Below are positions 22,567 to 29,113 of a DNA stretch of 29,113 bases, piece after piece. Each line of letters starts with the position of its first letter. The first letter of the stretch is position 1. The translations under genes were made by a program, and so were the position numbers. This stretch comes from Rickettsiales bacterium (GTDB lineage Bacteria > Pseudomonadota > Alphaproteobacteria > Rickettsiales > UBA3002), in assembly GCA_027489915.1 (NCBI GenBank), contig JAIXZB010000062.1, positions 1 through 29,113 of the forward strand. The letters run 5' to 3'. Below the pieces are notes generated by a model. That model did not search any database. It worked only from the letters and a program-made list of their open reading frames with translations, and was not told the DNA's origin.

Positions 22567-23859
22567 ATGACTGCATCTGTAGCTACCGATGATATTGCAG
22601 CCCTCGTGCGAGGCTTGGCCGAACGCGCGCGCGCGGCGTATGGTATGCTTGCCTCCGCCTCGTCTGATTCCAAATCACAAGCACTGCGCGATGCAGCAGC
22701 ACTGGTGCGCGGAGAATCCGCAAGCATCCTCACCGCCAACGCGCTCGATATGGAACTGGCGCGCAGCAAGGGCCTCACAGGAGCGATGCTCGATAGGTTA
22801 GAGCTCACCCCTGCACGCATCGAATCCATGGCTGCAGGGTTAGAGACCGTTGCTGCCCTTCCTGATCCCGTAGGTCGCATACTCGATGCATGGGATGTCG
22901 CACATAACGGGCTGCATATCGAAAAAGTATCGGTGCCACTGGGTGTGATTGGCATCATCTATGAATCACGTCCTAACGTCACTGCCGATGCAGGTGCGCT
23001 GTGCCTGAAATCAGGCAATGCAGCATTGCTACGTGGCGGATCTGAAAGCCTGCACTCCTCCACCGCCATCGTCGCGCTGTTGCGCCGTGCACTTGAAAAA
23101 AACAACCTGCCTGTGGATGCCATTCAGCTTATCCCCGTGCGCGACCGCGAGGCAGTGGGCGTAATGCTCACACTCACAGACCTCATCGATATCATCGTGC
23201 CCAGAGGCGGCAAATCGCTTACCGAGCGCATTGCACGCGAATCACGCATTGCCACCATTCAGCATCTCGATGGCAACTGTCATACCTATATTCATGCGAA
23301 TGCTGATGCTGCAAAAATCAACCGCATTGTGGTGAATGCCAAAATGCGCCGCACAGGTGTGTGTGGTGCCACCGAATCGCTGCTCATTGATAATACTATT
23401 ATTCATAGCGTTCTGCCCTCACTTGCTGATGCGCTTATTGCTGCAGGCTGCGCACTCAGGGGCGATGCTACTGCCTGCGCCATTGATGCGCGCATCACTC
23501 CCGCCACCGATGCCGATTGGGGCTGCGAATATCTCGATGCCATACTCTCCATCAAAACCGTTGCGGGAATAGAAGAAGCGATTGCCCATATCAACCGCTA
23601 CGGTTCGCACCATACCGATGCTATTATTACCGAAGATGCTGCTGCATCCGCCGCCTTCACCAAAGGCGTTGATAGTGCGATTGTGCTCACCAATGCCTCC
23701 ACCCAATTTGCCGATGGTGGCGAGTTCGGGTTTGGGGCGGAAATCGGTATCTCAACGGGCCGCCTGCATGCGCGTGGCCCAGTGGGTGCGGCGCAGCTTA
23801 CCACCTATAAATATGTCGTTACCGCACCTATGAGGCCCGAGGGGGCGATACGTCCGTAA
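22567..23859 (+). CDS. proA: Gamma-glutamyl phosphate reductase
   Basis: ProA reduces glutamyl 5-phosphate to glutamate semialdehyde in proline synthesis. ATG 22567 with AAGGAA upstream is chosen over an in-frame start inside the RDD gene; this gives 430 aa, a normal length. The aldehyde-dehydrogenase-type fold shows YESRPNVTADA, LKSGNAALLRGGSE, PRGGKSL, the catalytic Cys266 in RRTGVCGATE, and the ending STGRLHARGPVGAAQLTTYKY. Its stop TAA overlaps the upstream end of the nadD reading frame (-1 relative frame). Confidence 0.98.
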   Translation: MTASVATDDIAALVRGLAERARAAYGMLASASSDSKSQALRDAAALVRGESASILTANALDMELARSKGLTGAMLDRLELTPARIESMAAGLETVAALPDPVGRILDAWDVAHNGLHIEKVSVPLGVIGIIYESRPNVTADAGALCLKSGNAALLRGGSESLHSSTAIVALLRRALEKNNLPVDAIQLIPVRDREAVGVMLTLTDLIDIIVPRGGKSLTERIARESRIATIQHLDGNCHTYIHANADAAKINRIVVNAKMRRTGVCGATESLLIDNTIIHSVLPSLADALIAAGCALRGDATACAIDARITPATDADWGCEYLDAILSIKTVAGIEEAIAHINRYGSHHTDAIITEDAAASAAFTKGVDSAIVLTNASTQFADGGEFGFGAEIGISTGRLHARGPVGAAQLTTYKYVVTAPMRPEGAIRP

Positions 23860-23867
23860 AGCCGCGC

Positions 23868-24467
23868 ATTGGCCTGCTTGGTGGCTCCTTCAACCCTGCC
23901 CACGGGGGGCATTTGCATGTGTCACTCGAAGCGCTAAAGCGCCTTAACCTTGATGAAATCTGGTGGCTGCTATCGCCGCAGAACCCTCTCAAATCACGGC
24001 ACGAAACGGCGGATTACGCAACGCGGCTTACCCATGCCACGCTGCTTGTTGCGCAGCATCCCACTATTCGCATCAGCAGCATCGAAGCAGAGCATGGTTG
24101 GAGTTACAGCATCGATACCGTGCGTGGGTTGCAGCAGCTGTACCCTAATACCGATTTTGTCTGGCTTATGGGGGCAGATAATCTTGCCTATTTTCATCGC
24201 TGGCGGTCTTGGGTGGCGCTGGCATCGCGCATCCCGATTGCAGTGTTCGACCGCGCACCTTTCACCTTTGCTTCCCTTAAGGCACGATTTGCCGTGCGTT
24301 TTACGAAGTACCGTATCAGCGAAACACACAGTACGTTGCTCGCAGGCGCGCAAGCCCCCTGCTGGAGCTATATCCATATGCAACGCCACCCGCTTTCTTC
24401 CACAGCGCTTCGGAATTCGCTTGGAACCGATGCGTTTATGCGTCATAATACCTTCCAGAAAAACTAA
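23868..24467 (+). CDS. nadD: Nicotinate-nucleotide adenylyltransferase, non-canonical start
   Basis: NadD adenylates nicotinate mononucleotide to deamido-NAD. The frame encodes GLLGGSFNPAHGGHLH with the nucleotidyltransferase HxGH motif, then WWLLSPQNPLKS, FVWLMGADNL, and SSTALR for the second ATP motif; this is a complete NadD of about 199 aa. The frame is open only from 23811, and between there and TTG 23913 there is no ATG, GTG or TTG. Starting at TTG would delete the HxGH motif. ATT at 23868, directly before GLLGG, is the most likely start; GTA at 23856 (overlapping the proA stop, 10 nt after a GAGGGGG run), a -1 frameshift from proA, or a sequencing error are alternatives. Confidence 0.9.
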   Translation: MGLLGGSFNPAHGGHLHVSLEALKRLNLDEIWWLLSPQNPLKSRHETADYATRLTHATLLVAQHPTIRISSIEAEHGWSYSIDTVRGLQQLYPNTDFVWLMGADNLAYFHRWRSWVALASRIPIAVFDRAPFTFASLKARFAVRFTKYRISETHSTLLAGAQAPCWSYIHMQRHPLSSTALRNSLGTDAFMRHNTFQKN

Positions 24468-24469
24468 TT

Positions 24470-24484
24470 GGGAGAGCCGCCATT
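24470..24484 (+). promoter_or_regulatory. Shine-Dalgarno and ATT start of rsfS
   Basis: GGGAGAG (24470-24476) is followed after 5 nt by ATT (24482-24484), which opens a frame running without a stop into the RsfS domain. It is 2 bp after the nadD stop. No ATG, GTG or TTG occurs in this frame until GTG 24638, which has no ribosome site. Confidence 0.65.
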
Positions 24485-25102
24485 CCTTCCTCACCAACGC
24501 GTACCAAAACAGCCCGCAGCACCACGCCTTCTTCTGGCTCCAAAAAAGCCGCATCCAAAGTTGCTGTAAAGCCCACCTCCAGCAAAAAAAGCGCTGCCAG
24601 ATCTAGTGCTACAAAGACCACCGCTAAAAAAGCTCCCGTGAAAGCACCCGCTGCCAAGGCTTCCTCCAAAGTAGTTGTGAAAAAACCAGTCAAAAAAGCA
24701 GCGGCGAAAAAACTCACCTCGCCAACCAATCATAAACACTCAACCACGCAGGCATCTGCATCCTCCATCAAACTGCAACGCATCATCGCGGCTGCGCTTG
24801 ATGATAATAAAGCCGAAGATATTGTGGCGATTGACCTTATCGGCAAATCGTCGTTTGCGGATGCAATGCTTGTGGCATCGGGGCGTTCCGCCCGTCACGT
24901 CGTTGCGCTGTCCGAACATGTGGCACACGCCATGCGCGATGCAGGGTTTGTAACCCCCTCCATCGAAGGACGCGAAACGGGTGACTGGGTCTTGCTCGAT
25001 GCGGGCGATATTATTGTGCATTTGTTCCGCCCCGAAATTCGCCAGTTCTATAACTTAGAGAAAATGTGGTCGGTGCCTGCGGTATCCGAAACAATAGCCT
25101 AA
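24482..25102 (+). CDS. rsfS: Ribosomal silencing factor RsfS with Lys/Ala-rich N-terminal tail
   Basis: RsfS binds L14 and blocks subunit joining, lowering translation in poor conditions. The RsfS/Iojap domain fills the C-terminal part (from SIKLQRIIAAALDDNKAEDI through MLVASGRSARHV, then EGRETGDWVLLDAGDIIVH to FYNLEKMW). It is preceded by an unusual tail of about 94 residues rich in Lys, Ala, Ser and Thr, with repeated KKA/KKP elements like histone H1, presumably disordered and RNA-binding. The start given is ATT 24482, supported by an excellent ribosome site; the first canonical codon, GTG 24638, lies inside the tail and would give 154 aa. The gene follows nadD by 14 bp, and its stop is 1 nt before rlmH. 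Confidence 0.88.
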   Translation: MPSSPTRTKTARSTTPSSGSKKAASKVAVKPTSSKKSAARSSATKTTAKKAPVKAPAAKASSKVVVKKPVKKAAAKKLTSPTNHKHSTTQASASSIKLQRIIAAALDDNKAEDIVAIDLIGKSSFADAMLVASGRSARHVVALSEHVAHAMRDAGFVTPSIEGRETGDWVLLDAGDIIVHLFRPEIRQFYNLEKMWSVPAVSETIA

Positions 25103-25103
25103 C

Positions 25104-25571
25104 ATGAAATGTATTATTGCGAGCGTTGGCGCCTTAAAAAAAGGCCCTGAAGCAGAACTATTCGCGCGTTATAAAAAGCTCATGCAATGGCCAGTCGATG
25201 TGCGCGAAATCGATGTGGATGCTAAAATTCCCACCGCAAAACGGCTGCCGCTTGAGGCCGAAAAACTCCGCCACGCGATTCGTAGTAAAACCCCAAGTGT
25301 TACCTTCGCACTCGATAGCAGGGGTAAGCAGATAAGCAGCGAACAGCTTGCACAGCTTATCGCCTCTGCCCAAAACAGCCGCGCGAGCCACTGCGCCTTT
25401 CTCATTGGCGGGCAAGATGGGCTCGACGCCTCGCTTATCCAAGAATCCCAGCACGTCATTGCCTTTGGCGCGGTCACCTGGCCGCATCAGTTGTTGCGCG
25501 CCATGCTGATGGAACAGCTCTACCGCGCCCAATGTATTTTAGCTGGCCACCCCTATCACTCTGGGCATTAA
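25104..25571 (+). CDS. rlmH: 23S rRNA pseudouridine-1915 N3-methyltransferase RlmH
   Basis: RlmH is a SPOUT methyltransferase that modifies pseudouridine 1915 of 23S rRNA in the assembled ribosome. The 155-aa length is exact for the family. It shows the SAM-binding knot with ALDSRGKQISSEQLA and FLIGGQDGL, and the invariant C-terminus WPHQLLRAMLMEQLYRA followed by GHPYHSGH. It starts 1 nt after the rsfS stop, the normal rsfS-rlmH pair, so translation is coupled. Confidence 0.98.
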   Translation: MKCIIASVGALKKGPEAELFARYKKLMQWPVDVREIDVDAKIPTAKRLPLEAEKLRHAIRSKTPSVTFALDSRGKQISSEQLAQLIASAQNSRASHCAFLIGGQDGLDASLIQESQHVIAFGAVTWPHQLLRAMLMEQLYRAQCILAGHPYHSGH

Positions 25572-25583
25572 CAAAAACCTCAC

Positions 25584-25611
25584 TTGCATCGCGCTTTATC
25601 GGCTCTATAAC
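25584..25611 (+). promoter_or_regulatory. Promoter of gpmI, predicts leaderless transcript
   Basis: TTGCAT (25584-25589), a 16-nt spacer and TATAAC (25606-25611; five of six matches) end only 6 nt before the gpmI ATG. Transcription from it would start at the ATG. The gap of 46 bp contains no ribosome site. Confidence 0.5.
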
Positions 25612-25617
25612 TAGCAC

Positions 25618-27195
25618 ATGCATAGCCATACACCACGCCCAAAACCTGTTGTTCTCACCATCCTCGATGGCTGGGGCCATAGTGATGCTACTGAAGATAA
25701 TGCCATAGCAGCCGCACATACCCCAACGTGGGACAAACTGCGTGCGCATTACCCTTACGGCACGCTCAATGCGTCTGAAGGTTTTGTGGGCCTACCCGCA
25801 GGGCAAATGGGCAATTCCGAAGTGGGTCACATGAATATCGGCGCAGGCCGCGTGGTGATGCAGGATTTACCGCGTATCGATGCCGCCATTGACGATGGCT
25901 CGCTTGCCACCAACCCCGCGCTGCAACACTATATTGCTGCACTGCAAAAAAGTGGTGGCACCTGCCATCTCATGGGGCTGGTATCGGATGGTGGGGTGCA
26001 TGCACATCAGCATCATATTGCGGCACTCGCCACCATCATTGCTGCAGCAGGTGTGCCCGTTGCCATCCATGCCTTTACCGATGGGCGCGATACACCGCCG
26101 CAATCATCTATTTCCTACATAGCTGAACTTCAGCGCGCCACTTCCGCTCATGCTGCAATCACCATCGCCACCGTCACAGGACGTTATTACGCCATGGACC
26201 GCGATAAGCGCTGGGAGCGTGTCAGTACTGCCTACGGCGCACTTACACGCGGCGAAGGTGATCGCTTTGCAACGCCGCGCGATGCTATTGATGCAGCCTA
26301 CGGGGCATCGGTAAATGATGAATTCATACCCGCTTCCATCATCGGAAATTATGCGGGAATGAAGGATGGCGATGGTCTGCTCATGGCCAATTTTAGAGCC
26401 GATCGCGCACGTCAACTGCTCCATGCGTTGCTCGATGATTCCTTCACTGGTTTCGCACGTACCACCCGCATAACATTCGCGGCGACCCTCGGCGTGGTCG
26501 AATATTCAGAAGCATTGAATCCTCTTATTCCTGCAATGTTCGCGCCCGAATCGCTGCATGGCATTCTGGGCGAAGTAATTGCAAATGCAGGCCTCACCCA
26601 ACTGCGCATTGCGGAAACGGAAAAATATGCGCATGTCACCTTCTTTTTTAATGGCGGGCGCGAAGAGCCATTTGCGAACGAAGAACGCATTCTCATCCCC
26701 TCGCCCAATGTCGCCACGTATGATTTGAAGCCCGAAATGTCGGCTGCCGAAGTGACAGATGCAATACTTGAAGCAGTGGAAGCAGAGCGTTTTGATGTCA
26801 TCATTATCAATTACGCCAACACCGACATGGTGGGCCATTCAGGCTCACTTGCGGCAGCTGCCAAAGCAGTAGAAGCGGTGGATACTTGCCTTGGGCGGCT
26901 CATTCCTGCCATCGAAGCAAAGGGCGGTGTCATGCTGATTACCGCCGATCATGGCAATGCCGAATCGATGCATGACCATGCAACAGGGCAAGCGCACACG
27001 GCACACACACTGAACCTTGTTCCGTTCATTCTTGTGGGCACAGAATTTCGTGATACCAAGCCCGCAATGCCCATCGGCAAACTCGCCGATATTGCACCTT
27101 CTCTGCTCACCCTACTTGGCCTTCCCATCCCGCCCGAGATGACGGGGCAAAGCCTCATTCCAACCGATTATGTGGCGGCGCATGCGGTGGCGTAG
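25618..27195 (+). CDS. gpmI: 2,3-bisphosphoglycerate-independent phosphoglycerate mutase
   Basis: GpmI interconverts 3- and 2-phosphoglycerate in glycolysis and gluconeogenesis using two Mn ions. The 525-aa protein has the alkaline-phosphatase-like metal motif LDGWG (16-20), the phospho-acceptor Ser67 in GNSEVGH, the HAFTDGRDTPP segment, RADRARQL and late metal ligands NYANTDMVGH and TADHGNAE. The ATG has no Shine-Dalgarno and is placed right after a TATAAC box. The end overlaps envC by 14 bp. gpmI-envC-ctpA is the common alphaproteobacterial order. Confidence 0.98.
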   Translation: MHSHTPRPKPVVLTILDGWGHSDATEDNAIAAAHTPTWDKLRAHYPYGTLNASEGFVGLPAGQMGNSEVGHMNIGAGRVVMQDLPRIDAAIDDGSLATNPALQHYIAALQKSGGTCHLMGLVSDGGVHAHQHHIAALATIIAAAGVPVAIHAFTDGRDTPPQSSISYIAELQRATSAHAAITIATVTGRYYAMDRDKRWERVSTAYGALTRGEGDRFATPRDAIDAAYGASVNDEFIPASIIGNYAGMKDGDGLLMANFRADRARQLLHALLDDSFTGFARTTRITFAATLGVVEYSEALNPLIPAMFAPESLHGILGEVIANAGLTQLRIAETEKYAHVTFFFNGGREEPFANEERILIPSPNVATYDLKPEMSAAEVTDAILEAVEAERFDVIIINYANTDMVGHSGSLAAAAKAVEAVDTCLGRLIPAIEAKGGVMLITADHGNAESMHDHATGQAHTAHTLNLVPFILVGTEFRDTKPAMPIGKLADIAPSLLTLLGLPIPPEMTGQSLIPTDYVAAHAVA

Positions 27196-28297
27196 CGCGC
27201 TTGTCGCATGCATGCTGCTGCCGCTTTCAGCGCACGCGGCTGCACCCGAAACCCTAAAGCAAACGCAAGCACAGCTTGCGCAAACCCGCGCCAAAGCCGA
27301 AAGTTTAGCGCGCGAAATGCGCAGCGCAGAAAGCGATATGCAGCGGCTGCGTGGCGATGTCACAACGGTTGCGCGCGAGATTCAAAAAAGCGAGCGTATC
27401 GTATCACAAAGTGAACAGAAACTAGCGCAGCTTTCGCGCGAGGTTACTGAGGGCGAAAAGCGCTTAAGCGCGCGCGAAACCACCATGCAGCATGCCATGC
27501 TTGCGATGTTACAAATCGAGCGTTTACCAGCCGCCGCCATGTTCGCGCAGCCCAATAATGCGCAAGATACCGTGCGCACTGCCGCTGCACTCGATACGGC
27601 CCGCAGCGCACTGGAAACCGAAGCAGAAGCACTCAAAAAAGAACTCGCTATCCTCAAAGATAAGCGCACCGCTTTAATCGCTGCCAAAGAACAGTATCGC
27701 AAAAGCTATGCAGCACTTAATACCAAGCGCGCCACCCTCACCACGCAGCTTAGCAAGCGCGCAAAACTGCAATCCACACTCAGCCAGAATTACCAAAGCG
27801 CCGAAGCAGATGCACGCAGGCTCGCGCGCGAAGCAGCATCATTGCAACAGCTCATTACAGGGCTTAACCAGCAACCGCGCAGCTCTGCTTTGGCCTCTAT
27901 TCCTGCGCGCGGCACTCCTACCACGCCTGTTACTGGCAATGTGATTCACCGTTTCGGCGATAAAAAAGGGCAAAACGATACATGGCGCGGCATGATGCTT
28001 CGCACCCGCCCTTCTGCACTTGTAGTAGCTCCATCGGGCGGTGAAGTGGCATTCACTGGCCCGTTTATGAATTATGGCTCCATGGTGCTCCTACGCCATC
28101 AGGGCGGCGCCATGTCGCTGCTTGCAGGCTTTGGCCGCATCGATGTGCGGCTTAAACAGGCCATCAAGGCGGGCGAGCCTCTGGGCGTCATGGCCGCCAC
28201 AGGGGAGCAAAATCTGTATGTCGAGCTGCGCGAGAACGCTAAGCCTATTGACCCCGCGCGCTGGTTCGCTAAAGTCGGAGCGTCGCTTGGGCGTTAA
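27182..28297 (+). CDS. envC: EnvC-like murein hydrolase activator
   Basis: EnvC-type proteins are periplasmic activators of the cell-division amidases. The 371-aa protein begins with a signal peptide (MRWRSALVACMLLPLSAHAA), which favours ATG 27182 over an in-frame GTG at 27170. A long coiled coil follows (about 25-230, Glu/Lys/Arg/Gln-rich heptads), then a C-terminal LytM/M23 domain. The domain appears catalytically dead. The usual H-x-G-x-D reads GQNDTWRG, the YAHL position reads LAGF, and the HFE segment reads LYVELR, so zinc ligands are missing as in EnvC. It overlaps gpmI by 14 bp and precedes ctpA. Confidence 0.93.
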   Translation: MRWRSALVACMLLPLSAHAAAPETLKQTQAQLAQTRAKAESLAREMRSAESDMQRLRGDVTTVAREIQKSERIVSQSEQKLAQLSREVTEGEKRLSARETTMQHAMLAMLQIERLPAAAMFAQPNNAQDTVRTAAALDTARSALETEAEALKKELAILKDKRTALIAAKEQYRKSYAALNTKRATLTTQLSKRAKLQSTLSQNYQSAEADARRLAREAASLQQLITGLNQQPRSSALASIPARGTPTTPVTGNVIHRFGDKKGQNDTWRGMMLRTRPSALVVAPSGGEVAFTGPFMNYGSMVLLRHQGGAMSLLAGFGRIDVRLKQAIKAGEPLGVMAATGEQNLYVELRENAKPIDPARWFAKVGASLGR

Positions 28298-28315
28298 CAC
28301 CTGAAGCGATACAAT
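28287..28315 (+). promoter_or_regulatory. Possible ctpA promoter
   Basis: TTGGGC (28287-28292, at the end of envC), a 17-nt spacer and TACAAT (28310-28315) lie 25 bp before the ctpA ATG. The -10 is good, the -35 weak; read-through from envC is also likely. Confidence 0.4.
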
Positions 28316-28340
28316 TTTGCACTCCTCACATAGGTCTTAC

Positions 28341-29113
28341 ATGCGCCCTCTATTTTCACGTGCTTTACTCATTACCACTACTTCCATCGCCCTGCTCAGC
28401 GCACCCATCGCGCTTGCAAAAACAGGCGAGGACGCAGGCTCTGGCGCATCCACCTATGAACTGCTCAATTTATTCGGCGATGTGTTCGAGCGTGTACGCA
28501 GCGATTATGTCGAAGATGTATCGGATGAAAAACTTATCGAGTCTGCACTTAACGGCATGCTCACTTCACTCGATCCGCATTCCAGCTACCTCAATGCAAA
28601 AAGCTTTGAAGAAATGCGCATCAGCACCAGTGGTGAATTTGGTGGGCTGGGTATAGAAGTGACCATGGAAAATGGCTTAGTGAAAGTCGTGTCACCCATC
28701 GATGAAACCCCTGCGGCCAAAGCAGGTGTAAAATCGGGCGATTTCATCAGTGAAATTGGCGCAACCCCTGTGATGGGCATGACGCTCTCTGATGCAGTCG
28801 AAAAAATGCGCGGCAAAGCAGGTAGCGAAGTGACCCTCACCATTCTGCGCGAAGGGTTGAAAGCCCCCCTCAAGCTCACGCTTGAACGCGCCGTTATCAA
28901 AATTAAATCCGTACGCGGTCGCGTCGAAGATGATGTTGCCTATATCCGCGTCACCCAATTTCAGGAAACCACCACCGAACTCATGAAAGCCGAAATCGCC
29001 CGTCAGGAAAAAGAAATCGGACCTAAACTTAAAGGTATCGTGCTGGATTTACGCAACAACCCTGGTGGCCTGCTTGATCAGGCCATTGCAGTATCAGATG
29101 CATTTTTGGAGCG
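28341..29113 (+). CDS. ctpA: S41-family C-terminal processing peptidase CtpA (cut by window end)
   Basis: CtpA is a periplasmic serine protease that trims envelope proteins and peptidoglycan enzymes. The 257 codons in view start at ATG 28341 with AGG 7 nt upstream. They encode a signal peptide ending around Ala26 (PIALA|KTGED), the Tail-specific N-domain (LFGDVFERVRSDYVED, SLDPHSSYL), a PDZ domain (about 90-170, including GGLGIEVTMENG and AGVKSGDFI) and the start of the protease core (LKGIVLDLRNNPGGLLDQA). The catalytic Ser-Lys pair lies beyond the edge. It follows envC by 43 bp. Confidence 0.96.
   Translation, partial: MRPLFSRALLITTTSIALLSAPIALAKTGEDAGSGASTYELLNLFGDVFERVRSDYVEDVSDEKLIESALNGMLTSLDPHSSYLNAKSFEEMRISTSGEFGGLGIEVTMENGLVKVVSPIDETPAAKAGVKSGDFISEIGATPVMGMTLSDAVEKMRGKAGSEVTLTILREGLKAPLKLTLERAVIKIKSVRGRVEDDVAYIRVTQFQETTTELMKAEIARQEKEIGPKLKGIVLDLRNNPGGLLDQAIAVSDAFLE

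Noticed and set aside
23839..23859. Programmed -1 frameshift joining proA and nadD
   Set aside because: The GGGGG run is not a classical X-XXY-YYZ slippery site and I see no strong downstream pseudoknot; kept only as an alternative to a non-canonical nadD start.
24436..24739. Phe/Gly/Ala-rich minus-strand frames opposite the rsfS tail
   Set aside because: They mirror the Lys/Ala repeats of the RsfS tail and lack a start context.
1..29113. Mobile element, prophage, CRISPR array or biosynthetic island
   Set aside because: No transposase, integrase, phage structural gene, spaced direct repeats or cas-like gene is visible, and gene order is that of a conserved chromosome core.

Overview
The window looks like the chromosome of an alphaproteobacterium. 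The gene orders alaC-hom-glpX-recJ, obg-proB-proA-nadD-rsfS-rlmH and gpmI-envC-ctpA are characteristic of that class. The proteins also carry class-typical traits: a tailed L21, an N-terminally extended PstA, a class I PHA synthase and a stand-alone PAS_5 protein. Base composition and coding style look even throughout. I see no phage, transposase, integrase or CRISPR signal, so this is core chromosome and not an island.

Layout. 1-200: a perfect 100-bp palindrome at the very edge, then tRNA-Glu(UUC) on the minus strand. 300-5650 (minus): alaC, hom, glpX and recJ, tightly packed and probably expressed from a TTGACA promoter at 5619-5646. 5659-6942 (minus): a proline/alanine-rich lipoprotein. 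7145-9034 (plus): phaC, which converges on an unrecognised membrane protein with shared stop bases. 10182-12890 (minus): a gamma carbonic anhydrase-like protein, argC, and the rplM-rpsI ribosomal operon with a clear terminator. 12979-18886 (minus): a phosphate cluster phoR-cyclophilin-tspO-pstC-pstA-pstB followed by a PAS protein; pstS, phoU and phoB are absent. 18891-19009: an inverted repeat built from degenerate 7-bp units. 19107-29113 (plus): rplU-rpmA, then obgE-proB-RDD-proA-nadD-rsfS-rlmH, then gpmI-envC-ctpA, with ctpA cut by the window edge.

How genes work together. The plus-strand half links ribosome assembly and silencing (L21, L27, ObgE, RsfS, RlmH) with proline and NAD synthesis and with cell-wall remodelling (EnvC, CtpA). 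The phosphate cluster pairs a PhoR-type kinase with the Pst transporter core, and it unusually contains a cyclophilin and a TspO.

Most notable. Two adjacent genes, nadD and rsfS, have no ATG, GTG or TTG at any position that would give a complete protein. rsfS has a strong Shine-Dalgarno sequence placed correctly for an ATT start. nadD loses its catalytic HxGH motif if the first canonical start (TTG) is used. recJ seems to be a third case (ATC). Separately, the PAS gene, gpmI and perhaps phaC have a -10 box only 6-7 nt before the start codon and no ribosome binding site, which predicts leaderless mRNAs. No wholly new defence or metabolic system is evident.
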